64,000 nucleotides of DNA, from contig CBDHGL010000003.1 in assembly GCA_965263105.1 (NCBI GenBank), forward strand, positions 744,001-808,000, in the 5' to 3' direction. This DNA is from JBCCTX01 sp965263105. GTDB lineage: Bacteria; Bacteroidota; Bacteroidia; J057. Shown here piece by piece: positions 1 through 9,417 of the stretch (position 1 is the stretch's first letter; the number at the start of each line of letters is the position of its first letter). The notes under the pieces are model-generated. The model ran no database searches, was not told the origin of the DNA, and saw only the letters and a program-made list of their open reading frames with translations. The position numbers were made by a program, and so were the translations under genes.

Positions 1-70
1 TTCCGTGAAGAATCATTTGCGGAAGGGTAGGGATGGGTACAAAACAGGGAAAGAATTTTTAATTCTCATA
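1..70. repeat. Dispersed intergenic repeat, copy 1 (cut by window edge)
   Basis: The first 70 bases match positions 29339-29408 closely: both begin TTCCGTGAAGAAT, share GGAAGGGTAGGGATGGG and end near TTCTCAT. This copy lies just beyond the 3' end of the propeller gene, the other just beyond the 3' end of the Rpn nuclease gene. It may extend left of the window. Function unknown. Confidence 0.7.
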
Positions 71-107
71 TTCGTACCCTAGCCCCCAAGGGGTCCCAAA
101 ATCATGC

Positions 108-3100
108 TCAATTTCCCTCAAGCGTCTCAAATTCCTTCACCAGCCTACCCAGTTCCTTTTTACCCAAGTCCAAGTTATCCCGATGGGTTTGGGTAAGTTG
201 ATCACTTTCCCATTGATTGCTGTACACCCGCCGTAAACGATCTTTGATCCCTGGTAGGAAATACTCAAACCGCTTCTTCAGGCTTTGGTTGCCTAAGAGG
301 GCATACTGCAACTCGAGTAAGGCTTGACGCTTTTGCATAAGCCTGACCATTTCTGCCTTATTCGAGGCCATAACCAGGATCTGCTGTTGTTTATCCAACT
401 TTTTCAAGGCTTTTTCCAAAGCCTCCTCCAAGGATTCCGCTTTCATCAACTCCCGAGCCGCTTCACGATAAAAGGTGAAATTGTCTTTGGGCCCCTTTTC
501 AGGGGAAAGCGCTAGCTTCTTTACCTGAAAATGTTGTGCGCCTCCTATCGTGCCAAAACTCTCCTTCTGTCGACCCAGCAGTTGGGCCGTATAGCGCCCT
601 TCTGGAACAAAGCGAATGCGTTTTTGCTTCTCCTCACCGAAAATTGTCGCCGACAAATCCCAGGTAACTTGCTGAAATCCCTTTTTGTTTTTCACAGGAA
701 GGGTAGCGATCCCTTCTCCCGCTTCAGTTGAAATTTGAATAAAAAAGGCAGGAGGCTGCTCAAAATCTTCTTCTTGGATGGAAGCGGGGTCTGGATAGCT
801 TTCTGGGCTGTCCTTTTTTCTTGTTTCCCTTTTGCTGAGTAGCTTATTCGGGAGAAACAGGTTAATTGTAGCTCCATAAGCCGGGTTGGGGGAACTGAAA
901 AAGTTGTCTCCAAATACGCCCTTCCGTCCGTAGCCCATATCCCCTTTTGAGAAATACTGCCAGGCATCTTTAACAGGGAAAATTCTCGTTCTGCTTACAT
1001 CTAAATCGGCCAATTCCCTAAGTAAGCTGTAGTCATCTAAGACATACATGCCCCGTCCAAAAGAGGCCCCGACCAGGTCATTTTCCCTTTTTTGTATTTC
1101 CAGGTCCCGAAAGGCAATAGTGGGGAGCTTTCCTTTCATTTGTGTCCAATTTTCGCCCCCATTGATGGAGCAAAAAATTCCATATTCGGTTGCGGCAAAA
1201 AGGAGATTCGGGGAAAGGTGATCCTCCACGATGCTCCAACAGGCGTGGGGGGCTTCAATCCCTTGCGTGATCAGGGTCCAACTGACACCAGAATTGGTGG
1301 ATTTTGCAATATAGGGACGATAGTCGCCTTCTTTGTGGTTATTGAATACGGCATAGATCACTTGTTTATCGTGTTGGGAACAAAAAACATCGGCGACGTA
1401 GGCCTTTCGGGGTATGCCGCTAATTTGGTCGATTTTCTGCCAGCTTTGCCCCCCATTGGTGCTTATTTGAATGAGCCCTTCGTCCGTTCCTACCACGAGT
1501 AGCCCTTCTTGTATAGGCGATTCAGACAAGGATACGATGGTTCCATAGGGGGAAGTAAACACATTTTTCCAAACCGCTTCTGGGGACCAGATTTTCCCCA
1601 TCACTTCTCGTTGGTTTCGATCTTCTCCTCTACTTAAATCCGGACTGATACCTTCCCAGCTATCTCCTCGGTCCTCACTCCTAAATAGTTTTTGCGCGGC
1701 AAAGTAGAGCCGCTTGGGATTGTGGGGACTAATGATCAAAGGCGAGTCCCAATGCCACCGCAAGGGGGCATCTCCTGGAACAGGTTGGGGTTGTATATCC
1801 AGGCGCTGGCCCGTTTTTCTGTCATAGCGAACGATACCTGCATACTGGGACTGGCAATAGACGATATGGGGATCTTCCGGGTCGATCCGGGCTTGGAAAC
1901 CATCTCCGCCTAAGGCCAGGGTCCAGTCGGCGTTGGTAATGCCATGACGAGATATCGTACGGGAAGGCCCGTACAGGGTAGAATTGTCCTGAGTTCCCCC
2001 GTATACGTTGTAGAAGGGTTCCTCATTGTCCAAGCCTACCCGATAGAACTGAGTAATGGAAATATTGTCGTGATAAGACCAGCTATTTCCCCGGTCCCAA
2101 CTCTCATAAATCCCGCCATCACAACCGACCATCAGGTAATCGGGATCTTTGGGATCAAAGACAATATCGTGGTTGTCAACGTGTTTATTGCGGGTGTTCA
2201 ACCTATCGAATGTATTTCCCCCATCTGTTGTATGGTGAATAATCACATCTACGGCATAGACATGATCGAAGCGATGGGGATCGGCAAAAATTTCCCCATA
2301 GTATTGGGGATCTACGATGACATAGTCGTTCTTTTTGGTCCAGCTTTCTCCGTGATCTTCCGAACGATAAAAACCACTTTGGGCTTTTTCAGAACCCGCT
2401 ATAAGGGCATATACCACGTTGGGGTGTTGGGGAGATACCGCCACGGCAATTCTTCCTAATTCTCCTCCGGGAAGCCCCTTTTCCAGTTTTTTCCAACTTT
2501 CTCCTGCATCTGTAGACTTATATATGCGTGATTCTTCTCCCCCGGCAACCAATATTCCCACATGTCGCCGACGTTGGTAGGAAGAGGCATAGAGGATATC
2601 TGGGTTTCTGGGGTCAAAACATAGGTCGGCCACCCCAGTATGCTCGCTGATATTCAAGATTCGAGTCCAGCTTTGGCCTCCATCTGAGCTTTTGTATACG
2701 CCCCGTTCTCCGCCTGCTTTCCACAAAGGCCCTTGAGCGGCTACATATATCACTTCGGGGTTCCTGGGATCAAGTAGGATCTTCCCAATGTGTTCAGAAG
2801 ACTCTAGGCCCATATTTTTCCAGGTTTTGCCTCCATCCAGGCTTTTATACACCCCATCTCCCCAACTCACAGAACGTTGGCTTTGGTTTTCTCCTGTACC
2901 CAACCAAACTATGTTGGGATTGTGGGGATCAATGGCTAGGCAACCTGTGGAGAAGGAGCCATAGTTTTCAAAGATGGGCTTCCAGGTGCTGCCTCTGTTA
3001 GTCGTTTTCCATACATTTCCAGAAGCCACCGCTACATACCAAATAGAAGAATTGCTAGGATCTACTTCGATATCCGCAATGCGGCCCGTCATATAGGCTG

Positions 3101-3209
3101 GACCTATGCTGCGAAAGGGGAGAGAAGAAATGATTTCTTGAGCAGGCTGTGCAATATTTTCCAAACAAAGGAAAAGAAAAAGGAGAAAAAGGGATAAAAA
3201 ACGGATCAT
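108..3209 (-). CDS. Secreted BNR/VPS10-type beta-propeller protein (sortilin-like glycosyl hydrolase family)
   Basis: The 1033-residue product starts with a hydrophobic signal peptide (about residues 1-20, ending before AQPAQE) and should be exported. It is filled with BNR/Asp-box style repeats, for example VYKSLDGGKTW near residue 122 and similar S-x-D-x-G-x-x-W motifs through residue 720, typical of WD40/YVTN/BNR-like or VPS10 propellers in Bacteroidota. The last 250 residues are charged and helical, a tail common in this family. The family is often labelled glycosyl hydrolase, but no catalytic residues can be assigned, so enzymatic activity is not claimed. The gene is monocistronic; the next minus-strand gene lies 475 bp upstream of its start. 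Confidence 0.85.
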   Translation of the reverse strand: MIRFLSLFLLFLFLCLENIAQPAQEIISSLPFRSIGPAYMTGRIADIEVDPSNSSIWYVAVASGNVWKTTNRGSTWKPIFENYGSFSTGCLAIDPHNPNIVWLGTGENQSQRSVSWGDGVYKSLDGGKTWKNMGLESSEHIGKILLDPRNPEVIYVAAQGPLWKAGGERGVYKSSDGGQSWTRILNISEHTGVADLCFDPRNPDILYASSYQRRRHVGILVAGGEESRIYKSTDAGESWKKLEKGLPGGELGRIAVAVSPQHPNVVYALIAGSEKAQSGFYRSEDHGESWTKKNDYVIVDPQYYGEIFADPHRFDHVYAVDVIIHHTTDGGNTFDRLNTRNKHVDNHDIVFDPKDPDYLMVGCDGGIYESWDRGNSWSYHDNISITQFYRVGLDNEEPFYNVYGGTQDNSTLYGPSRTISRHGITNADWTLALGGDGFQARIDPEDPHIVYCQSQYAGIVRYDRKTGQRLDIQPQPVPGDAPLRWHWDSPLIISPHNPKRLYFAAQKLFRSEDRGDSWEGISPDLSRGEDRNQREVMGKIWSPEAVWKNVFTSPYGTIVSLSESPIQEGLLVVGTDEGLIQISTNGGQSWQKIDQISGIPRKAYVADVFCSQHDKQVIYAVFNNHKEGDYRPYIAKSTNSGVSWTLITQGIEAPHACWSIVEDHLSPNLLFAATEYGIFCSINGGENWTQMKGKLPTIAFRDLEIQKRENDLVGASFGRGMYVLDDYSLLRELADLDVSRTRIFPVKDAWQYFSKGDMGYGRKGVFGDNFFSSPNPAYGATINLFLPNKLLSKRETRKKDSPESYPDPASIQEEDFEQPPAFFIQISTEAGEGIATLPVKNKKGFQQVTWDLSATIFGEEKQKRIRFVPEGRYTAQLLGRQKESFGTIGGAQHFQVKKLALSPEKGPKDNFTFYREAARELMKAESLEEALEKALKKLDKQQQILVMASNKAEMVRLMQKRQALLELQYALLGNQSLKKRFEYFLPGIKDRLRRVYSNQWESDQLTQTHRDNLDLGKKELGRLVKEFETLEGN

Positions 3210-3419
3210 GAGTAAAGTATTGGGTTTGGTATCCTAATATAAGAAAAGCCCCAGAGTTCCCGAAGCTGTAAATCATATCCTGCTTTTTGTTCAATTCATC
3301 CAGTTTTCTTCTGTCCCCTCCTTTTGTGCTAGGATCTGCCGAAAATATGAAGATCGAAGTATATATGGATGATAAGATTGTGGATGTCAAACGAATAAAC
3401 CTTCATTAAATACATCACA

Positions 3420-3665
3420 ATGAAACATCTAGCTAAAATCACTATGGGAGTCCTACTGTTTACCCTTAGTTTTTTCCACAAAACAGAGGCTCAGACTCAA
3501 TTTGCTCAGAGAATGATGATGCCCTTGTGTTAACAGTTCTTACCCTTTGCTCGGGAATTTGGGATATTCTTTTCAGTCCGTATACATACCAATGTTCACC
3601 AAACGGCTATTGGAGCCAGTGGAGGAATCATGTTGGGACTTCTGAGGGGAAAGCGAAAAAAGTAA
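3420..3665 (+). pseudogene. Short secreted-protein reading frame interrupted by one in-frame stop
   Basis: An ATG at 3420 opens a frame with a good signal peptide (MKHLAK, hydrophobic VLLFTLSFF, cleavage near EAQT) that meets TAA at 3531-3533. The same frame then stays open for 43 more codons, ending in a glycine-rich hydrophobic segment and a basic tail (RGKRKK) before TAA at 3663. The two halves look like one small exported or membrane protein of about 81 residues with a nonsense mutation. The product is not recognised. It is the only coding-like content in the 475-bp gap 3210-3684; the gene might equally be a 37-residue peptide or no gene. Confidence 0.35.
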
Positions 3666-3684
3666 TATCTCTCTCCCGTACGCC

Positions 3685-5274
3685 CTAGCAGATCTTAAAG
3701 CGTTGTGCTGCCTGCCCGAGATTTTCTTCCCCCTCCAACCTGGCTTCGATCTCCTTAGAAGCGGGTGTAATGGAGAGGCCTCCCAGGGCAGTACAGCGCA
3801 ATTCGTGGGCGATGCTTTTGCCCACCTTATCCATGGTATCGATGACCTGATCGAGTGGGATGAGGGCGTCATAGTCCGCCAGGGCCATGTTGGCACAAGA
3901 CAGGGCATTAGAAGCTGCCATGATATTTCTACCCAGGCAGGGAGCCTCCACGCGGTTGGCGATGGGATCACAGATCATGCCCAGCGAATTTTGCAGGGCC
4001 ATGGACGAGGCGGATAGGGCCTGATTCAAATTTCCTTTTCCCAATTCCACGATGGCCGCTGCCGCCATACCCGAACCCGAACCACATTCGGCCTGACAGC
4101 CCCCTACTTCTGCCGCAAAGGTAGCATGGGCAGAGATAAATACCCCGATGATCCCTGCAGCCAGCATGGCGCGAATCGCATCGTCCTCGGAAAGTTCTAG
4201 GGCAGACACCGCCCCTAAAACCGCTCCAGGCAAGGCCCCACAGGCCCCAGCTGTAGGGGCCGCCACGATGACGCCCATGGAACTCTTGATTTCCATCATG
4301 GACGTAACAAAGAGAATGATGCGGTTGAGCACATCTCCTTTGACCAGGCCTCCCGTTTCCATTTTTTCCTGGAAGCTACCCGATTGGCAACCCAATATGC
4401 GGTCTTCATATTCGGTGCCTTTTAGTCCTTCATGGATAGACGTCCGCATAATATCCACCAGGTCCCGCATGCGTTCATAAACTTCCTTCTGAGAAATACC
4501 GCCTCGGGCACTTTCGTAATGAAGGGCGAGCTCCCACAGGTCGAGTTCTTTGTCCTCGTTATAGGTGAGCATTTCTTCGCAGGTAAGGAAGGGAATGTGG
4601 AGTTGTTTGCGAGAAAGGATGGGCAAAACAGGGGGGAGTTGTTTGACAAAACGTACTTCCTCCATAGCGTCCAGTTCCTGCAATATTTGCTCAGGAAGAA
4701 AGCCTTGGGACTTAATTTCTAGGTATGTATCACGCCCTTGCCTAAGTTCTATTTCGTCATATGCTACACTTGCCTGAAGAAAGTCCTTTACCTTTCCGGG
4801 CTCGGACACATAGACCAGGGTCTCATAGTAATCGCCTAGCATAGATACCTTCGCTCCATCTATTGCGATCACCTCGATCATACCTCCGCCCGTAGATAAG
4901 GCTGTCAGTCTTCGGGTTTCTTTAGCATTAGACAACTTGATCTGGTAGGTATTGGGGTGTTCGGCTTGGATATCCTCAATACAGATATCAATCTCTATCC
5001 CCGCCTCGGCGATTCCCTGCTGGTAATGGGGCAGTCGCTCATCATGGGCTTCCCAACCCAGAAAGCCGCCAAAGAGGCCCATATCGGAGCCTTGGCTTTT
5101 GTGGGTGGTGGCAAGAGAACCATTGGGGTCATAGGTGATGATGACTTGCTCGATCTGACCGTCCATGAGGTCGCGGCAGATACGTCCTATGCGTAGAGAA
5201 GCTGCACAGTGGGAACTGGAAGGACCGCGCATCACCGGGCCAAGAACGTCATTGAATATGCTGGGGAGAGACAT
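3685..5274 (-). CDS. sdaA: L-serine ammonia-lyase (iron-sulfur L-serine dehydratase)
   Basis: This 529-residue protein converts L-serine to pyruvate and ammonia in the cytoplasm. It is the single-chain form with a beta domain (about 1-200) followed by the catalytic alpha domain (about 250-525). The beta-domain signature GPSSSH is near residue 18. The alpha domain carries the cysteine-containing loops expected to bind the [4Fe-4S] cluster: the GGCQAECGSGSG loop near residue 400 and PCLGRN near residue 450. Length is normal or slightly long, mainly through an insert between the domains. The gene stands alone with a 240-bp AT-rich gap to the divergent SIR2/nSTAND operon. Family assignment is secure; regulation is not visible. 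Confidence 0.95.
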   Translation of the reverse strand: MSLPSIFNDVLGPVMRGPSSSHCAASLRIGRICRDLMDGQIEQVIITYDPNGSLATTHKSQGSDMGLFGGFLGWEAHDERLPHYQQGIAEAGIEIDICIEDIQAEHPNTYQIKLSNAKETRRLTALSTGGGMIEVIAIDGAKVSMLGDYYETLVYVSEPGKVKDFLQASVAYDEIELRQGRDTYLEIKSQGFLPEQILQELDAMEEVRFVKQLPPVLPILSRKQLHIPFLTCEEMLTYNEDKELDLWELALHYESARGGISQKEVYERMRDLVDIMRTSIHEGLKGTEYEDRILGCQSGSFQEKMETGGLVKGDVLNRIILFVTSMMEIKSSMGVIVAAPTAGACGALPGAVLGAVSALELSEDDAIRAMLAAGIIGVFISAHATFAAEVGGCQAECGSGSGMAAAAIVELGKGNLNQALSASSMALQNSLGMICDPIANRVEAPCLGRNIMAASNALSCANMALADYDALIPLDQVIDTMDKVGKSIAHELRCTALGGLSITPASKEIEARLEGEENLGQAAQRFKIC

Positions 5275-5520
5275 GGGGACTGAAAAATTGAAAAATGATA
5301 AAGGAGAAATGGACTTTAAGATAAAGAAATTAATTCGAATATTTTGCGAGAAGGCCCAATATTATTCCTTACACATTATTTTTGAAAAATTGAAGAATCC
5401 TTGTGCTAAAAAAAAATTCTCCTATTGGTCTATCCTAAAATGCAGGTGCCTCTTTTATCTTTAATTATATTTCGCAAAATTTTCCTATATTAGGGTTTTT
5501 ACACTGGTTGAAAATTGCCC

Positions 5521-6597
5521 ATGTCCGAAGTAGATTCATCTTTTATCGATTGGGATTTCTTAATATCGCAGATTATAAAAGGTCGTTGTGTCCTTTTCCT
5601 GGGTCCTGACTTGTTGACAGACCCAGAAGGCCCCTCTTTTCAGCAACGCTTAAAATATTATTTAGAAGCACAAAATGGGAAAGTTCTATCTTACTACTCC
5701 CAGGATGAGTTTTTTTCTTTCAAAAAGAAGGCCCAAAAGCGTAGGACTTACAATGTGATTCAGCAATATTTTGAAGACCAATACCCCCAGGAAATTCATG
5801 AATTATTAGCAAGTATTCCCTTTCATCTGATTATTTCTCTATCCCCAGACCAATTGTTGCCCCTTGCATTCTCCAAAGCACGATTTCCCTATGGTTTTGC
5901 CTATTATAAAATGGGAAAAAACCCGGATCCTTTGCCCTTGTCACATACTGATCAACCCTTAATTTACAATTTGCTTGGTACCTTTTCGGATGACCATTCC
6001 ATGGTGTTTTCTTATGAAGATTTATTTTCCTATTTGGAGGGTGTTTTTGGCGCTTATAAATTGCCTGATACCCTCCGTGAAAGTTTGCAACAAGCAGAGC
6101 ATTTGATCTTTCTAGGAATCCAGTACGATAAATGGTATATGAAGCTATTATTGCGGCTTTTAAAGCTCCATATTGAAAAGAATGTAGAAGCTTGTAGTAA
6201 GGAAGGTGTGATGCAAGGAGAACTAAAAGATTTTTATGAGGAGCATTTTGAGGAGATCAATTTTTTTGAAAGAGGAGCCTTGAGTTTTGTCAAGCAGCTT
6301 CATGCAGCATGCAAGGAACGAGGCGCTTTGCGGAAAGTTGGGGAAAGTTGGAAAAGCAAACTCCCCCAGCAAGTAAGGCAGGTCATAGCCAAAAATCGTA
6401 CCCAGGATGCACTCAATCAATTGCGAGAATATGCCAGACGCTATAAACCAGAATGGAACAATGAACTGGCCTTATTGGCCGGTCAATTCAGTGCACTGGA
6501 ACAGGATCGTAGAAGCAAGCTTATCGATTATGATAAAGCAGAAAGGCGACTTGCCCATCTAAACAAATCTCTTCTTGAACTAGCTCAACGTGCATGA
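5521..6597 (+). CDS. SIR2-like protein with C-terminal effector-associated domain (EAD11-like)
   Basis: A 358-residue cytoplasmic protein; ATG at 5521 is preferred over an in-frame TTG two codons earlier. Residues 20-215 fold as a SIR2_2-like domain: VLFLGPDLL at 24-32 sits where sirtuins have the NAD-binding GAG loop, ISLSPDQ at 105-111 where they have T-N-x-D, and YNLLG at 149-153 where they have the catalytic H-G, followed by VFSYEDLFSYL. The expected histidine is thus replaced. Residues about 282-358 match effector-associated domain 11, including the N-E-L-x-L-L and L-E-Q-D-R-R positions. EADs are adaptor domains of NTP-dependent conflict systems. The stop overlaps the start of the nSTAND1 gene (ATGA), so the two are translationally coupled. 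Role inferred: effector or sensor recruited through the EAD. Confidence 0.82.
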   Translation: MSEVDSSFIDWDFLISQIIKGRCVLFLGPDLLTDPEGPSFQQRLKYYLEAQNGKVLSYYSQDEFFSFKKKAQKRRTYNVIQQYFEDQYPQEIHELLASIPFHLIISLSPDQLLPLAFSKARFPYGFAYYKMGKNPDPLPLSHTDQPLIYNLLGTFSDDHSMVFSYEDLFSYLEGVFGAYKLPDTLRESLQQAEHLIFLGIQYDKWYMKLLLRLLKLHIEKNVEACSKEGVMQGELKDFYEEHFEEINFFERGALSFVKQLHAACKERGALRKVGESWKSKLPQQVRQVIAKNRTQDALNQLREYARRYKPEWNNELALLAGQFSALEQDRRSKLIDYDKAERRLAHLNKSLLELAQRA

Positions 6598-9062
6598 CAA
6601 CTCGTTATCCAGGAATAAGACCCTTTGAGCGTAATGATCGATCTGTCTTCTTTGGGCGGGATGGAGACATAGAGCAATTGGGCCGATTCATTCGCCTGGA
6701 AAAATTTGTAGTACTCAATGGAAAATCAGGACTGGGAAAGTCCTCCTTGCTCAACGCTGGGGTAATCCCCGAACTGGAAAACCTCGATTATGACCTTCAT
6801 ACCATACGACTTGGTGCCTATGATCCCACCAGGCGGGCAGAGCTCAATTCCCCCTTTGAAACGCTTTATTCTCGTCTCAAAGGGGAAGCGTCCTACTTGG
6901 GGGATCACCTTCCCTTAGAGGACACCATATGGACCCAGGCAAAGCACCGTCAACTACTAGGTAAATCAGGTAAAGGACTTGTCTTGGTCATGGACCAGTT
7001 TGAAGAATTATTTACCTGGCCTCCCCCTGAGTTCGAACACTTTAAAAGTGAATTTGCCGCCTTGGTAAATTTGCAGATGCCTCCCCAATTGGCAAATTAT
7101 CTCCGAAACACTCCCCTCGAGACCTTCACAGAAGCTCAGTGGGAAGAGATCTATAGCCCCTTAAATATTAAAGTAGTGATGGCTATTCGCTCGGATCGAC
7201 TGGCCTTACTCAATCAATTGACGGATGAATTGCCTGATATTCTGGGGAAGATCTTTGAACTTAAACCCCTCGATCGGGAATCTGCACGCAGTGCAATTCT
7301 CTTGCCTGCACGGCAGGAGGGGGATTTTAGCTCAAAACCCTTTGGATATAGTCTAACCACTCAAGAAGCGATCTTGGATTTTCTATCAGATGACTATCAA
7401 GGTCGGGTAGAGTCTTTTCAACTTCAACTGGTCTGTCAATACATAGAAGATTTTGTTGTTCCCAAAGAAGCAGAGGGCTTTGAGGTACAATTCAATTCAC
7501 TTCCTCCCTTAGAGGAGATTTTTTCCAATTACTATAACCGCCAAATACAAGGAATAGGGAAGGCGCGGGATCAAAGAAATGTCCGTCGCTTCATCGAAGA
7601 AGGGCTAATCTTGGAAGAAGAAGAGCGTAGGCTTTCGGTATTTGAGGGGGTAATTCGAAGGCGTTATGGTATTGATAAAAAGTTGCTGGAGCAGTTGGTG
7701 GTTAGCCGCCTGATCCGGGCAGAACCCCTTATTGGTGGGGGTTATTCTTATGAACTATCTCATGATACCCTGGTACCGCCTATCCTGGAATCCAAAAAGG
7801 CCCGGAAACTGAAAAGTCAGCAGCGTCGTTGGGCTACATGGGGAGGAGTGAGTATCATCGTAATGATGGGTCTTATCTTGACGGCATTGTGGATAAATGG
7901 CCTAAGGGTTGATGCTGTTAAAGCCTTAGAAGCTCTACAAGAGGCGAACCAGAGGCGTTTAGAGCGACTAATTGTTCGCTTTCCCGTGTTAATTAATGAA
8001 TTAGAGTTTGATGATGCCGAGGATTTGGTTCTCGAAGCCCTGAACATATCGGTCTCTCCCAAACTTAGCTTGAGTGCGGCATCGGAATTGATGTATTTCT
8101 ATTGTGAAGCGGAAAAAACCTCCAAGGCCTGGACCATATATCAAGCGGCACAATCCCTGTATGAAGATTCTGACCAAGAAGGTACTGATAGCCTTCAAAT
8201 TCTTAAAAACTATTTAAGTCGGGTTAATACGCCGGAAAGTCTCCAGAAAATTCAGATAAAGTATTATCCTAAAATGACTGCCGTAACTGGTGGCACCTTC
8301 TGGATGGGCGATGATGCCCGAGATAGCCTCTTAGTTACAAAGGAGGGGCTCGATGACCTACGTCAAATAGATTTGCGAGAAGTCAGTATTGCTGATTTTT
8401 ACATAGGAGAAACTGAAGTGACAGTTCTTCAATACCGCTTGTATTGTGAAGCAACTAACCGGGATATGCCCAAAACAACTCCTTGGGGGCTGTTAGGGGA
8501 TAACCCCATCATGAGAATGAATTGGATGAATGCGATAGGCTATGCCAATTGGCTCAGCGACAAGAATGGACTCAATCCCGTTTACACAATTTTGGGAGAT
8601 AGGGCGAAAGATGTGAGAGTCGATCACGGAGCAAATGGCTATCGACTGCCTACAGAGGCGGAATGGGAGTTCGCCGCTGGTGGGGGCAATTTGGGTAGAA
8701 CGGATGGGAGAAAGAATACGATTTTTGCGGGTTCTGATGATGTAGATTTGGTTGCCTGGCATAAATTTAACAGTGTATCTCGAACCCATCCAGTACGCCA
8801 AAAAAAGCCTAACGAGCTGGGCTTACATGACATGGCGGGCAATGTCAGGGAGTGGTGTCAGGATTGGTACGAGGAGAGCCTCCAAGGGCCTGTTAAAGAT
8901 CCCAAGGGTCCAGAAACAGGGTTGGAAAAAATCTTGCGCGGCGGAGTTTGGCGCTCTCCTTTATCTCACTGTCGTATATCTCGCCGGGGTTATGATCCCC
9001 CTACCTATAATGGTAGTGGGATAGGATTTCGGCTTGCCCAGTCGGTTCGCGGGGGGGAGTGA
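6594..9062 (+). CDS. nSTAND1 NTPase with transmembrane helix and FGE-sulfatase/C-type-lectin-like domain
   Basis: An 822-residue fusion. Residues 1-400 are a STAND-type NTPase: PGIRPF at 6-11, Walker A GKSGLGKSS at 43-51, Walker B LVMDQFEELF at 131-140, sensor-like MAIRSDR near 196-202 and the family signature ELSHDTLV at 387-394. A single membrane helix spans about 413-435 and a helical linker 440-555. Residues 560-816 form an FGE-sulfatase fold: GGTFWMG at 566-572, NGYRLPTEAEWE at 681-692, GLHDMAGNVREW at 743-754, LRGGVW at 781-786. FGE's catalytic cysteine pair is absent (one Cys, 793), so this is more likely a ligand-binding sensor than an oxidase. Start overlaps the SIR2 gene stop. Topology (NTPase inside, sensor outside) is inference. 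Confidence 0.88.
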   Translation: MTTRYPGIRPFERNDRSVFFGRDGDIEQLGRFIRLEKFVVLNGKSGLGKSSLLNAGVIPELENLDYDLHTIRLGAYDPTRRAELNSPFETLYSRLKGEASYLGDHLPLEDTIWTQAKHRQLLGKSGKGLVLVMDQFEELFTWPPPEFEHFKSEFAALVNLQMPPQLANYLRNTPLETFTEAQWEEIYSPLNIKVVMAIRSDRLALLNQLTDELPDILGKIFELKPLDRESARSAILLPARQEGDFSSKPFGYSLTTQEAILDFLSDDYQGRVESFQLQLVCQYIEDFVVPKEAEGFEVQFNSLPPLEEIFSNYYNRQIQGIGKARDQRNVRRFIEEGLILEEEERRLSVFEGVIRRRYGIDKKLLEQLVVSRLIRAEPLIGGGYSYELSHDTLVPPILESKKARKLKSQQRRWATWGGVSIIVMMGLILTALWINGLRVDAVKALEALQEANQRRLERLIVRFPVLINELEFDDAEDLVLEALNISVSPKLSLSAASELMYFYCEAEKTSKAWTIYQAAQSLYEDSDQEGTDSLQILKNYLSRVNTPESLQKIQIKYYPKMTAVTGGTFWMGDDARDSLLVTKEGLDDLRQIDLREVSIADFYIGETEVTVLQYRLYCEATNRDMPKTTPWGLLGDNPIMRMNWMNAIGYANWLSDKNGLNPVYTILGDRAKDVRVDHGANGYRLPTEAEWEFAAGGGNLGRTDGRKNTIFAGSDDVDLVAWHKFNSVSRTHPVRQKKPNELGLHDMAGNVREWCQDWYEESLQGPVKDPKGPETGLEKILRGGVWRSPLSHCRISRRGYDPPTYNGSGIGFRLAQSVRGGE

Positions 9063-9417
9063 AGACCCCCTTGCATCCCCCCGGAAGGGGGAAAAAGGTG
9101 CGAAGGAGAGAGGTGAGAGGGATTGGTTTTTGGGCTTTTTTACCACCTCCCCTTTTGCAAGCAAAAGGTACTCCTCCTGGTCCGGCGCGCACTTCCTGGC
9201 TAGGAGGAGACAGTTTTGGGGCCAACCCCTCTTTTACAGACAAAAGATACTTCTCTTGGATGCTGGTGCAGGCCTTATAAGGGGGAGAAAACGCTTATGT
9301 ACCGAGCTGGCCCCCAGGCGTAGCCGGGGCGCTCGCTGCGATCTAGCCTCATTTCCTCACTTCAAATGCTAGCTGTCACATGAAGGGTCACATAGTTGGT
9401 CACTTATGCGTACCTCC
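9063..9417. other. 355-bp intergenic region, no gene seen
   Basis: No convincing reading frame lies between the convergent nSTAND1 and SGNH-hydrolase genes. It contains GC-rich C/G runs and a perfect 8-bp inverted repeat at 9151-9168 (CCTTTTGC/GCAAAAGG) that could form a hairpin. Confidence 0.5.

Noticed and set aside
8930..9417. Diversity-generating retroelement with template repeat after the FGE domain
   Set aside because: No second copy of the C-terminal coding segment and no reverse transcriptase gene were found in the window.
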